Assembly: GCA_020629335.1 (NCBI GenBank)
Contig: JAHDDN010000382.1
Location: 1 to 5,543, forward strand
Direction of reading: 5' to 3'
Source of the DNA: Chitinophagales bacterium
Lineage (GTDB): Bacteria; Bacteroidota; Bacteroidia; Chitinophagales; UBA2359
Length of the DNA: 5,543 nt
The stretch's first letter is position 1. Each line of letters starts with the position of its first letter. Position numbers and translations under genes: made by a program. The notes beneath the pieces were generated by a model that was not told the DNA's origin, made no database searches, and worked only from the letters and a program-made list of their open reading frames with translations. Shown here piece by piece: positions 1-5,543 of the stretch.

Positions 1-30
1 CAAAGTTATTCAGTTCCAACGTTAAAGACT

Positions 31-176
31 GGCTTAGGGATGGTAGTGGTATGGGCCGTCGAGAGGGAGCTTACGGAACTTAGGCAGACGCAGGCTGGCC
101 CGCAGGGCAGACAAGTATGCCTTAGTGGAGTAGCTGCCGAACAGGCCCATAAGAACGGACAGCCCGACCGAGCCTT
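31..176 (-). repeat. GC-rich structured intergenic repeat, copy A
   Basis: This GC-rich block stands out from its AT-rich surroundings. Its reverse complement aligns almost end to end with copy B (about 4632-4780). Shared blocks include CGGGCTATCCG / CGGGCTGTCCG, CTTGTCT, AGCCTGCG, two CTAAG boxes and CTATCCC / CCATCCC. An outer 8-bp helix pairs 50-57 (TATGGGCC) with 144-151 (GGCCCATA). An inner helix pairs 79-86 with 118-125, with one T·T mismatch on the plus strand (A·A on the element strand). A short CGG/CCG helix (74-76 with 137-139) may sit between them. Strand is given relative to copy B; the true sense strand is unknown. From memory, similar GGGCTATCCGC...TATCCC elements are scattered between genes in many Bacteroidota genomes. 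The flavo-1 RNA family is one candidate to test. Confidence 0.75.
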
Positions 177-201
177 TTTTGCTTGCTTGATTTTTGATTG
201 A

Positions 202-233
202 GTGATTGATTTTCTATAGGCGGGATCAATCAC
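202..233. repeat. 9-bp inverted repeat (hairpin or operator)
   Basis: GTGATTGAT (202-210) and ATCAATCAC (225-233) are perfect reverse complements separated by 14 bases. The site lies outside the GC-rich repeat and about 50 bases upstream of the promoter -7 element. It has no following T-run on either strand (an A-rich patch begins about 25 bases later), so it does not look like a standard terminator. A dimeric regulator's operator, or the foot of a transcript coming from the left, are both possible. The local GATT-rich composition also makes a chance palindrome conceivable. Confidence 0.45.
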
Positions 234-270
234 AAGAAAGGAAGCGAGGGAAGCCCCTAAAAATAAAAAA

Positions 271-293
271 TTGCTACAAAATTACTATCTTTG
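271..293 (+). promoter_or_regulatory. Bacteroidota-type promoter of the SDR-ALDH-amidotransferase operon
   Basis: TATCTTTG at 286-293 matches the Bacteroidota primary sigma factor -7 consensus TAnnTTTG perfectly and is followed by CAC. A TTG lies at 271-273, but the 12-base spacing is shorter than the usual 17-23, so the -33 element is weak or is replaced by the A-rich stretch at 258-270. Transcription would start around 298-301, giving an AT-rich leader of about 30 bases before the ATG at 328. It is the only good promoter match before the three co-directional genes. Confidence 0.75.
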
Positions 294-327
294 CACTTTC
301 AATTTTAACACCAATTTATAAATAATT

Positions 328-1101
328 ATGCGTTTAAAGAACAAGGTAGCATTGATTACTGGAGGTAGTAGTGGAATAGGGAAAGAAACTGCTCTTTTAT
401 TTGCCAAAGAAGGCGCTTCAGTCATCATTGTGGATGTGAATGTTAAGGAAGGGAAAAAGACTATGGAAAAAATTCTTAATCGTGGACAAGAAGCTTCATT
501 TTATAAAGCGGATGTTTCCGATCAAGGAGATTGTAAAAAGATGATTGCTTTTACAATGAAAAAGTATGGGGAATTAAATATTTTATTTAACAATGCTGGC
601 ATCATGCACTCTGATGATGGAGATGCCGTATCAACAGAAGAAGGCGTTTGGGATTTAACCATGAACGTCAATGTGAAAGGCGTATTTTTGGGCTGTAAAT
701 ATGGCATTCCTGCTATGAGAAAATCAGGTGGAGGCTCCATCATTAATACGGCTTCATTTGTAGCACATTTGGGTGCAGCCACTCCTCAATTAGCTTATAC
801 AGCCAGCAAAGGCGCTGTATTAGCGATGTCGAGAGAATTAGCGGTGATTCACGCCAGAGAGGGAATCAGAGTGAATGCGCTCAGCCCTGGGCCATTGAGA
901 ACGGAATTATTGATGAAGTTTTTAGATTCAGAGGCCAAAAAACAAAGAAGATTAGTACACATTCCGATGGGCCGATTTGGAGAGGCGAAGGAAATGGCTA
1001 AAGCGGCTTTATTTTTAGCTTCGGATGATTCCTCTTATATGACGGGAACCGAATTTTTAGTAGATGGTGGCATCACTGCGGCCTATGTAACTCCTGAATA
1101 G
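328..1101 (+). CDS. Classical short-chain dehydrogenase/reductase (NAD-type)
   Basis: This 257-residue protein is a complete classical SDR of normal family length. It would be a soluble cytoplasmic oxidoreductase that interconverts an alcohol and a ketone or aldehyde. The cofactor loop TGGSSGIG is at residues 11-18, and Asp36 at the end of the second beta strand predicts NAD(H) rather than NADP(H). Asp62 (ADVSD) and NNAG (88-91) are in place. The catalytic tetrad reads Asn115, Ser143, Tyr157 and Lys161 (YTASK). The PG motif is at 187-188, and the C-terminal strand FLVDGG is at 243-248. The ATG fits the family N-terminus (start, then about 10 residues to the glycine loop) and lies about 30 bases from the predicted transcription start. 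It is first in the operon, 7 bases before the aldehyde dehydrogenase, which suggests that it supplies or removes the aldehyde or a related carbonyl. The substrate cannot be read from sequence: such proteins are often loosely labelled glucose 1-dehydrogenase or 3-oxoacyl-ACP reductase. Confidence 0.93.
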   Translation: MRLKNKVALITGGSSGIGKETALLFAKEGASVIIVDVNVKEGKKTMEKILNRGQEASFYKADVSDQGDCKKMIAFTMKKYGELNILFNNAGIMHSDDGDAVSTEEGVWDLTMNVNVKGVFLGCKYGIPAMRKSGGGSIINTASFVAHLGAATPQLAYTASKGAVLAMSRELAVIHAREGIRVNALSPGPLRTELLMKFLDSEAKKQRRLVHIPMGRFGEAKEMAKAALFLASDDSSYMTGTEFLVDGGITAAYVTPE

Positions 1102-1108
1102 TTAAACA

Positions 1109-2500
1109 ATGAGTAAAATCATCAAAACGATTAGCCCAATAGACGGTTCCGTTTATTTAGAACGTCCATTGGCAGAAGATAAGCAGATTGAAACTGTTTT
1201 GAATGCGGCTAAAGAGGCCAGAGCTATGTGGCGAAAAACGTCCATCAAAAAGCGAATTGCTATTTGTAAAAAAGCGGTGAAGTATTTCGTTAAGCATGCC
1301 GATCAATTTGGCTTGGAGCTAACCCACCAAATGGGTAGGCCTTTGCGATATACGCCTTTTGAAATATCTAAGGGATTTCAGGAAAGGGCATTGCATATGA
1401 TCAACATTGCAGATGATGCCCTAACGAATGTGATACCTGATGAAATAGAAGGCTTTCAGCGATTTATTAAGCGAGAACCATTGGGTACTATTTTAGTATT
1501 GGCTCCTTGGAATTATCCTTATCTGACTTCGGTCAATGCGATTATTCCTGCGCTTATATCGGGTAATACGGTTATTTTAAAACATTCTGATCAGACGCCT
1601 CTTTGTGCAGAGCGTTATGCGGAAGCATTTGAAGCAGCAGGATTGCCTGAAGGAGTATTTCAGTATTTGCATATTAGTCATCCGCAAGTATCTAAAGTAA
1701 TCGCTGATAATCGAATTGATTTTGTAGCTTTTACAGGTTCTGTAAAAGGTGGTAAAGCGATTCAAAAAGCAATTAGTAAAAGATTTATTAGTGCTGGTTT
1801 AGAATTGGGGGGCAAAGACCCTGCTTATGTGAGAGCAGATGCAGATTTAGATCATGCGATAGAGAATTTAGTGGACGGTGCTTATTTTAATTCTGGGCAA
1901 TCTTGCTGTGGAATTGAGCGAATTTATGTGCAAGAAAAACTATTTCAAAAGTTTGTAGACGGATTCGTTGACTTAACTAAGGGCTACCGATTAGGTAATC
2001 CATTGGACATGGAAACGAATATGGGTCCTATGGTTAGAGCGAGTGCTGCTAAAGCAGCTCAAAAGCAAATTGATGCGGCAGTAAAATCAGGCGCTAAGAG
2101 CTTAATTGATCCAAGCCATTTTGAATGGCATAATCCGAAGAAAGCTTATTTAGCTCCACAGGTTTTAATTAATGTAGATCATTCTATGCCACTGATGCAA
2201 GAAGAAAGTTTTGCGCCTGTAGTGGGTATTATGCCTGTGAAGAATGATGAAGAGGCACTATATTTGATGAATGATAGCGATTATGGCTTGACGGCTTCTA
2301 TCTGGACAAAAAGCAGTAAAAAGGCTATCCAAATTGGACAGCAAATAGAAACGGGTACGGTCTTTATGAATCGTTGTGATTATTTAGATCCTGCGCTGGC
2401 TTGGACAGGAGTAAAAAATAGTGGTCGAGGTTGTACGCTATCAAGTTTGGGATATGAGGCATTGACTCGTCCTAAGTCTTTTCATTTACGAATGCTATAA
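1109..2500 (+). CDS. NAD(P)-dependent aldehyde dehydrogenase
   Basis: This 463-residue protein belongs to the ALDH superfamily and should oxidise an aldehyde to a carboxylic acid in the cytoplasm. The catalytic set is complete: Asn135 in PWNYP, Lys158 in ILKHS, FTGS at 208-211, general base Glu232 in LELGGKDP, nucleophile Cys266 in FNSGQSC, and Glu366/Phe368 in EESFAPVV. It is shorter than typical 480-500-residue ALDHs and close in length to the short succinate-semialdehyde dehydrogenase type (Sad/YneI-like). The stretches GGKDPAYVRADADLD and NSGQSCCGIERIYV remind me of an uncharacterised ALDH subgroup known from cyanobacteria and marine bacteria rather than of proven SSADHs; this is from memory. 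A second cysteine (Cys267) follows the nucleophile directly. The start follows the SDR stop by 7 bases without a Shine-Dalgarno sequence, so the genes are probably co-transcribed. The aldehyde may come from the SDR or from a linked amine pathway. Confidence 0.93.
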   Translation: MSKIIKTISPIDGSVYLERPLAEDKQIETVLNAAKEARAMWRKTSIKKRIAICKKAVKYFVKHADQFGLELTHQMGRPLRYTPFEISKGFQERALHMINIADDALTNVIPDEIEGFQRFIKREPLGTILVLAPWNYPYLTSVNAIIPALISGNTVILKHSDQTPLCAERYAEAFEAAGLPEGVFQYLHISHPQVSKVIADNRIDFVAFTGSVKGGKAIQKAISKRFISAGLELGGKDPAYVRADADLDHAIENLVDGAYFNSGQSCCGIERIYVQEKLFQKFVDGFVDLTKGYRLGNPLDMETNMGPMVRASAAKAAQKQIDAAVKSGAKSLIDPSHFEWHNPKKAYLAPQVLINVDHSMPLMQEESFAPVVGIMPVKNDEEALYLMNDSDYGLTASIWTKSSKKAIQIGQQIETGTVFMNRCDYLDPALAWTGVKNSGRGCTLSSLGYEALTRPKSFHLRML

Positions 2501-2510
2501 TGATACCTTT

Positions 2511-3203
2511 ATGATGAAAGCTGGTTTATTTTTATGCGATCACGTAAAGCCTGAATTACAGGCAGAATTTGGAGATTATACGGATATGTATGCCGAGATA
2601 TTTCCAGAGTTTAGCTTTTGCTATTATGACGTCTGTAATGGCGTTTTTCCAGAAGATATTAACGAATGTGATTTCTATATGGCTACGGGTAGTCGTCATT
2701 CTGTATACGATGATCTTCCTTGGATTAAGCAGTTAAAAAGTACCGTCAAACAGCTTCATAAAAAGAAAAAACCTTTTGTGGGTTTTTGCTTTGGACATCA
2801 ATTGATCGCAGAGGCTTTGGGCGGTAAAGTGGCTCCTTCTCCTAATGGTTGGTGTGTGGGCGTGCATTCTTTTGAATGGCAAAATATGCAGCATTGGATG
2901 CGACCTGTGGCTTCTGATTATAATCTATTGATGATGTGTCAGGATCAGGTGCAAAAATTGCCTAAGAATGCCAAGGTTTTGGCTGGAAATGATCAATGTC
3001 CTGTGGGCATGTTTCAAGTAGGAAATCATACCTTGGGTATTCAGGCTCATCCTGAGTTTCCGAAAGCTTATGATCAAGTACTAATGGAGGAAAGAGTAGA
3101 ACGCATTGGGGAAGATAAAACCAAAGCTGGTATCAAGAGCTTATCTCGTAAGGTACACACCAAATTAATACATGATTGGGTGGTGAATTTTGTGAAGAAA
3201 TAG
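2511..3203 (+). CDS. Class I glutamine amidotransferase-fold hydrolase
   Basis: This 230-residue stand-alone protein has the class I (triad) glutamine amidotransferase fold. The nucleophile elbow GFCFGHQ gives Cys93, and the C-terminal motif QAHPEF gives His180 and Glu182, so the triad is intact. No synthetase or other acceptor domain is attached. It therefore resembles the GMP-synthase-like GATase1 group, which includes plant gamma-glutamyl peptidases, more than a biosynthetic amidotransferase. PuuD-type gamma-glutamyl-GABA hydrolases have a related fold. A role in cleaving a gamma-glutamyl bond is an inference from this and from the adjacent aldehyde dehydrogenase. Two ATGs stand in tandem (2511 and 2514). 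The first gives MMKAGLF, and the second would remove one residue only. The gene starts 10 bases after the ALDH stop and is last in the operon. No clear terminator follows before the convergent gene. Confidence 0.88.
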   Translation: MMKAGLFLCDHVKPELQAEFGDYTDMYAEIFPEFSFCYYDVCNGVFPEDINECDFYMATGSRHSVYDDLPWIKQLKSTVKQLHKKKKPFVGFCFGHQLIAEALGGKVAPSPNGWCVGVHSFEWQNMQHWMRPVASDYNLLMMCQDQVQKLPKNAKVLAGNDQCPVGMFQVGNHTLGIQAHPEFPKAYDQVLMEERVERIGEDKTKAGIKSLSRKVHTKLIHDWVVNFVKK

Positions 3204-3292
3204 ATAGTGATTAGTAGTAGTAAAATGATTTTTTTCATGCTTTGTTGGATTTCAGCCGCAAGAATTGAAGAGCAAATACTCGTCTTTAGCAA

Positions 3293-4480
3293 TTAATTGA
3301 AATACTCAATACTTCTTTCTATTAGCGTTACATTCTCTTCTTTTCCATCCATATAAGTCTTCTTCACAGTAGTGCTTAAAGAGCCATTTCCATCATAAGT
3401 ATATTCAATGACCTCAGATACTTTGGTATTAATTTTAGTTTCTTTTTTTACCAGAAGGTTTTCATAATTATACTCCATGCTTGTTTCAACTCCTCTATTA
3501 AGGATAAAATCGTTATCTATTTCTTTGGTTAAATTTCCTTTCGCATCATAAACAAATTCTATACGCTTGACCATTTTAGCATGGCTTTGTCCTACAGAAT
3601 CATTCAACATACTTTGATTAAAAACCATCGTATATTCCTTAATTAATTGATTTTGTTCATCGTATTTATAAGTAGTTTTAGCCTGAATTTGCCCTCCTTC
3701 ATCAAGCACCGTTTCACTTTTAATTATATCCCCTTCATAAGTCAATATCTCCATTAAATTTAAGGCAGGCATTTCCTTCTTTTCTTGGGCTTTCTTTGCA
3801 GTCAATTCTAAAGAATTAGCAGAAGCATTTGTCAAACCCAAAGAGGAATAATTCTTCACTTTACAAACCCCATTAGCTTCATACTCAAATAAACGCTTAG
3901 TGAGAAGCGTACTATCCTCCCCCAAATGAACATAAGTTAATTTGGAAACTAATCGCTTCTCTTCATCATACTTATAATAGTTAGACTGAAAAAGTTGATC
4001 ATTTTTAAATCTTTCATTCTTAACCCAAAGCCAATCTTCAATATGCAAAGCCGATAATTGCTGATCATTGTGAAATCTTGAGATTTTTATAAGCTCTCCT
4101 TCATCATTATAAAAATACTTGCTTGATCTTTCCGAATCTCTCTCAAAATTCTTAATAATATTAGTAGTCAAATATCCATCTTGATTAAACAAAGACTCTT
4201 TCGACTTATGGATAGTGTTGTCTTTCACCCATTCCTCTCCCTCAAGCTTCATCGAATAATAGCTTTCTTTTTCCGACTTAACATTTTCTTCTAAACTCAA
4301 TCTCTGCCAATCATTATAATTTGCATTTATCTGCGGACTAAATGATTTATGTTCCTGCACATCTTGCGGTTCCTGAACTTCCTGTAGTTCCTGTACATCC
4401 TGTGCATTTAATCCATTGTTAAATAGTAGGAGGAAACTCATTATAATAATCGCTACATATGCTGTATCTATATTTTTCAT
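3293..4480 (-). CDS. Exported YD-like repeat protein, function unknown
   Basis: This 395-residue protein starts with a signal peptide: Lys2, a hydrophobic core at residues 9-20, and a likely cleavage between Ala26 and Gln27 (GLNA|QD). There is no lipobox cysteine, so it should be periplasmic or secreted. A Gln/Glu-rich hexapeptide tract follows (28-44). The rest carries irregular YD/RHS-like beta motifs of the form YxYDxxGxLxK: 123-133, 169-183, 271-283, 309-321, 337-347 and 360-372. Such motifs form beta-strand-rich surfaces in RHS and cell-wall proteins, but this protein is far shorter than RHS toxins and has no RHS core box or toxin tail that I recognise. I do not recognise a named family. 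The chosen ATG gives a proper charged n-region; Met14 would break the signal peptide. It stands alone, convergent with the operon. On its strand a weak TGTGTTTG (4508-4515 on plus, complement) is the only -7-like site upstream, and I do not rely on it. Confidence 0.8.
   Translation of the reverse strand: MKNIDTAYVAIIIMSFLLLFNNGLNAQDVQELQEVQEPQDVQEHKSFSPQINANYNDWQRLSLEENVKSEKESYYSMKLEGEEWVKDNTIHKSKESLFNQDGYLTTNIIKNFERDSERSSKYFYNDEGELIKISRFHNDQQLSALHIEDWLWVKNERFKNDQLFQSNYYKYDEEKRLVSKLTYVHLGEDSTLLTKRLFEYEANGVCKVKNYSSLGLTNASANSLELTAKKAQEKKEMPALNLMEILTYEGDIIKSETVLDEGGQIQAKTTYKYDEQNQLIKEYTMVFNQSMLNDSVGQSHAKMVKRIEFVYDAKGNLTKEIDNDFILNRGVETSMEYNYENLLVKKETKINTKVSEVIEYTYDGNGSLSTTVKKTYMDGKEENVTLIERSIEYFN
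4349..4399 (-). repeat. In-frame 18-nt tandem repeat coding VQExQ hexapeptides
   Basis: Residues 28-44 of the exported protein read as successive VQELQE, VQEPQD and VQEH units, an 18-nt period with a weaker 9-nt sub-period. The tract lies directly after the predicted signal-peptide cleavage site, so it would form the flexible, acidic N-terminus of the mature protein. The unit length is a multiple of three, so slippage would change tract length without breaking the frame. Confidence 0.7.
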
Positions 4481-4552
4481 CTTCGAGGGCTACTAGTTAA
4501 GAAATAACAAACACACAAGGTAATAAAATATATTTGAAAACATCATTTTTAG

Positions 4553-4795
4553 GGCGCATCAGGCGCTCATAAATTAGCATTCCCTTCACAAAAACATTCA
4601 TCTTTCATCATTTTTCATTCTTCATTAAGCGAGGCGCCTGACCGGGCTATCCGCTCTTATGTGGCTATGCGGCTCCTGCTCTGCTAAGTCCTGCTTGTCT
4701 CTTATTGGAGCCTGCGCAGCACTAAGCGCCGCAAGTCGCTGCATAAACGCCACATACCGCTTCTATCCCTTGCGCGTTTATTGGGTTGATGCGCC
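4553..4795. repeat. Inverted repeats bracketing repeat copy B
   Basis: GGCGCATCA at 4553-4561 is the exact reverse complement of TGATGCGCC at 4787-4795. The pair encloses copy B and about 70 bases of AT-rich sequence to its left. A further AGGCGC (4561-4566) could pair with GCGCCT inside the palindrome AGGCGCCT (4632-4639) or at 4791-4796. The arms could be an outer closing helix of the structured element or terminal repeats of a small non-autonomous mobile unit. No target-site duplication is clear, and copy A does not show the same arms. Confidence 0.4.
4632..4780 (+). repeat. GC-rich structured intergenic repeat, copy B
   Basis: This is the second copy of the element at 31-176, in opposite orientation. 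The outer helix pairs 4658-4665 (TATGTGGC) with 4749-4756 (GCCACATA). It continues after a bulge with 4666-4670 (TATGC) on 4741-4745 (GCATA). The inner helix pairs 4684-4694 with 4716-4726, with an A·A mismatch in the CTAAG/CTAAG part and one C·C mismatch. A CGGC/GCCG helix (4670-4673 with 4728-4731) is an alternative to part of the outer extension. The inner loop keeps CTTGTCT and GCCTGCG, as in copy A. The element lies about 155 bases upstream of the membrane-protein gene and could be part of its leader, a separate small RNA, or a DNA-level repeat. Boundaries are approximate. Confidence 0.75.
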
Positions 4796-4934
4796 TTTAA
4801 ATAGCATTCAAGCTACAAATTTTCACAAAACATCCCAAGAATAAAATTGTTCACAAATTATAATTATTTTCACTGTCAATAAATTTTACTTGCGTATCTG
4901 CTTAAAATGTTTTAACTTAATAAGGCACTTTTAA

Positions 4935-5471
4935 ATGTCGTACTTATCGACTTCACTTAAATCAATCATTATGGCATACCTCAACCAAAGTTCAGAATCT
5001 TATTACGAAGAGTTCAAACCACAAACGTTCAGACACAGTATTAGTACTGATGCTATTAAATTTGGCTTATTAGCATGCTTGTATTTATTTACTTACTTTA
5101 TCTTTTTAGAGTTATTTCAAATAGATACCTTACTATTACATGCCATCGGTAAAATAATAATCATCGGCGCTATCATGTTTTATGCGTTTGCTGAGTTTAA
5201 AAAGAAGGCAAGGCGTTTTGGATTTAGCCGAAGACTTAAATTTGCCATGCTCATTTCTGCGGTGATTGCTTTCACCTTGATTTTAGGTCAAGTTTCAGCG
5301 CTTTATTTCTTAGACTTTGAGCTGGTACCAGCAGCTTTAGATAATTTTAAGGGTGGGATTATTTCATTAAATTTATTGCTATTTTTTGAGATTTTTGCTT
5401 ACTCCTTAATTATCAGCTTAGCCGCTAATATTTATTTTAGACGAGATTTGTCTGCTAGTATAAGAACTTAA
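4935..5471 (+). CDS. Four-helix inner-membrane protein, function unknown
   Basis: This 178-residue protein has a hydrophilic N-terminus of about 40 residues and four hydrophobic helices at about 42-62, 66-87, 101-126 and 142-166. The loop between helices 2 and 3 is strongly basic (FKKKARRFGFSRR, 88-100), and the C-terminus begins with RRD. By the positive-inside rule both ends face the cytoplasm. Length, helix count and the basic central loop are reminiscent of the DUF4199 membrane proteins common in Bacteroidota, but no motif proves this. The start is uncertain. The ATG at 4935 gives the full frame, while the ATG at 4971 (MAYLNQSS) would remove 12 residues and leave all helices intact; neither has a recognisable ribosome-binding site. 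It is a single gene bounded by the repeat region upstream and a terminator downstream, so its context gives no functional clue. Confidence 0.75.
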   Translation: MSYLSTSLKSIIMAYLNQSSESYYEEFKPQTFRHSISTDAIKFGLLACLYLFTYFIFLELFQIDTLLLHAIGKIIIIGAIMFYAFAEFKKKARRFGFSRRLKFAMLISAVIAFTLILGQVSALYFLDFELVPAALDNFKGGIISLNLLLFFEIFAYSLIISLAANIYFRRDLSASIRT

Positions 5472-5502
5472 GTACTAACAGACTTTCCATAAGCAATGTG
5501 TT

Positions 5503-5536
5503 AAACTGGCATTTCTATACAGGAATGCCAGTTTTT
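5503..5536 (+). terminator. Rho-independent terminator of the membrane-protein gene
   Basis: AAACTGGCATT (5503-5513) pairs perfectly with AATGCCAGTTT (5524-5534). The stem can extend by one G·T and one C-G pair to a six-base loop. A T-run follows directly (5532-5536, then CTTT). The stem starts 32 bases after the stop codon at 5471. The TTAAA on its left flank gives only a weak T-run on the opposite strand, so it mainly serves plus-strand transcripts. Confidence 0.85.
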
Positions 5537-5543
5537 CTTTATC

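Larger units (their letters stand above)
1..327. other. Non-coding leader region upstream of the operon
   Basis: No believable gene lies in this stretch. It holds, in order, repeat copy A (about 31-176), a T/GATT-rich linker, a 9-bp inverted repeat (202-233), a purine-rich patch (235-257), an A-rich patch (258-270), the operon promoter (286-293) and an AT-rich untranslated leader with no Shine-Dalgarno sequence. The left edge of the window may cut into sequence related to the repeat, because bases 10-30 still resemble the matching flank of copy B weakly. An open frame on the minus strand covers most of the repeat, but its translation is rich in Cys, Ser and Pro and resembles no protein family I know. 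Confidence 0.7.
4481..4934. other. 454-base non-coding region with structured repeat
   Basis: This region separates the divergent exported-protein gene (minus) and membrane-protein gene (plus), so it must hold both promoters, but neither shows a good TAnnTTTG match. It contains repeat copy B (about 4632-4780), a 9-bp inverted repeat bracketing it (4553-4561 and 4787-4795), and imperfect direct repeats on both sides (TAGCATTC at 4575-4582 and 4802-4809; TTCACAAAA at 4585-4593 and 4822-4830). Positions 4840-4934 are plain AT-rich sequence. An open frame at 4659-4844 begins inside the repeat's outer helix and is not a credible gene. Confidence 0.7.

Noticed and set aside
31..176. CRISPR array or tRNA gene as an explanation of the GC-rich block
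   Set aside because: There are no regularly spaced identical repeats, and neither the length nor the fold gives a tRNA cloverleaf with a T-loop GTTCGA motif. Homology to copy B explains the block better.
6..233. 75-codon open frame on the minus strand
   Set aside because: It lies over repeat copy A and the adjacent inverted repeat. Its composition (Cys/Pro/Thr/Ser-rich) differs from the real proteins here, and the frame is explained by the GC-rich non-coding element.
522..782. Minus-strand open frame inside the SDR gene
   Set aside because: It is antisense to a clearly conserved catalytic region of the SDR; its codons are the shadow of that gene.
1577..1765. Minus-strand open frame inside the ALDH gene
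   Set aside because: It is antisense to conserved ALDH sequence, has no promoter, and its Arg/Cys-rich translation is typical of a shadow frame.
2511..3203. Assignment as PuuD or as the GMP synthase amidotransferase subunit
   Set aside because: The triad and fold fit, but no PuuA/PuuB partner or synthetase domain is present, and subfamily-specific residues could not be verified by eye, so no gene symbol was given.
3074..3292. Minus-strand open frame over the end of the amidotransferase gene
   Set aside because: It overlaps the well-supported C-terminus of that gene and directly abuts the stop of the exported-protein gene, with no independent sign of coding.
4659..4844. 61-codon open frame on the plus strand
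   Set aside because: It starts inside the outer helix of repeat copy B and most of it is repeat sequence. The Cys/Ser/Ala-rich translation resembles no family I know, and the same frame is not kept in copy A.

Overview
The window looks like chromosomal DNA from a Bacteroidota (Bacteroidetes) bacterium, perhaps Cytophagales-like; the genus cannot be read from it. The evidence is AT-rich coding sequence, start codons with no Shine-Dalgarno sequence, a perfect TAnnTTTG promoter element (TATCTTTG, 286-293) before the first gene, and a signal peptide ending in the NA|Q cleavage style common in this phylum.

Layout. Positions 1-327 are non-coding and hold a GC-rich structured repeat (copy A, about 31-176, minus orientation), a 9-bp hairpin (202-233) and the promoter. 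Positions 328-3203 are a tight three-gene plus-strand operon with 7- and 9-10-base gaps: a classical short-chain dehydrogenase/reductase, an aldehyde dehydrogenase with all catalytic residues, and a class I glutamine amidotransferase-fold hydrolase with an intact Cys-His-Glu triad. Positions 3293-4480 are a convergent minus-strand gene for an exported protein of YD-like repeats with a hexapeptide tandem tract just after the signal peptide. Positions 4481-4934 are a 454-base non-coding gap holding a second copy (copy B, about 4632-4780, plus orientation) of the same repeat. Positions 4935-5471 encode a four-helix membrane protein of unknown function, followed by a strong hairpin terminator.

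The operon is best read as oxidation of an alcohol or aldehyde to a carboxylate (SDR, then ALDH), followed or accompanied by hydrolysis of a gamma-glutamyl or amide bond by the amidotransferase-fold enzyme. This resembles the PuuC/PuuD half of gamma-glutamylated amine breakdown. No gamma-glutamyl ligase is in the window, so the substrate is unassigned.

The most interesting signal is the pair of GC-rich intergenic repeats. When copy A is reverse-complemented, the two copies align along their whole length. They fold alike, with a long-range outer helix and an inner CTAAG/CTAAG helix, and paired positions differ in a compensatory way. This argues that a folded RNA or DNA structure is kept, not just a sequence.
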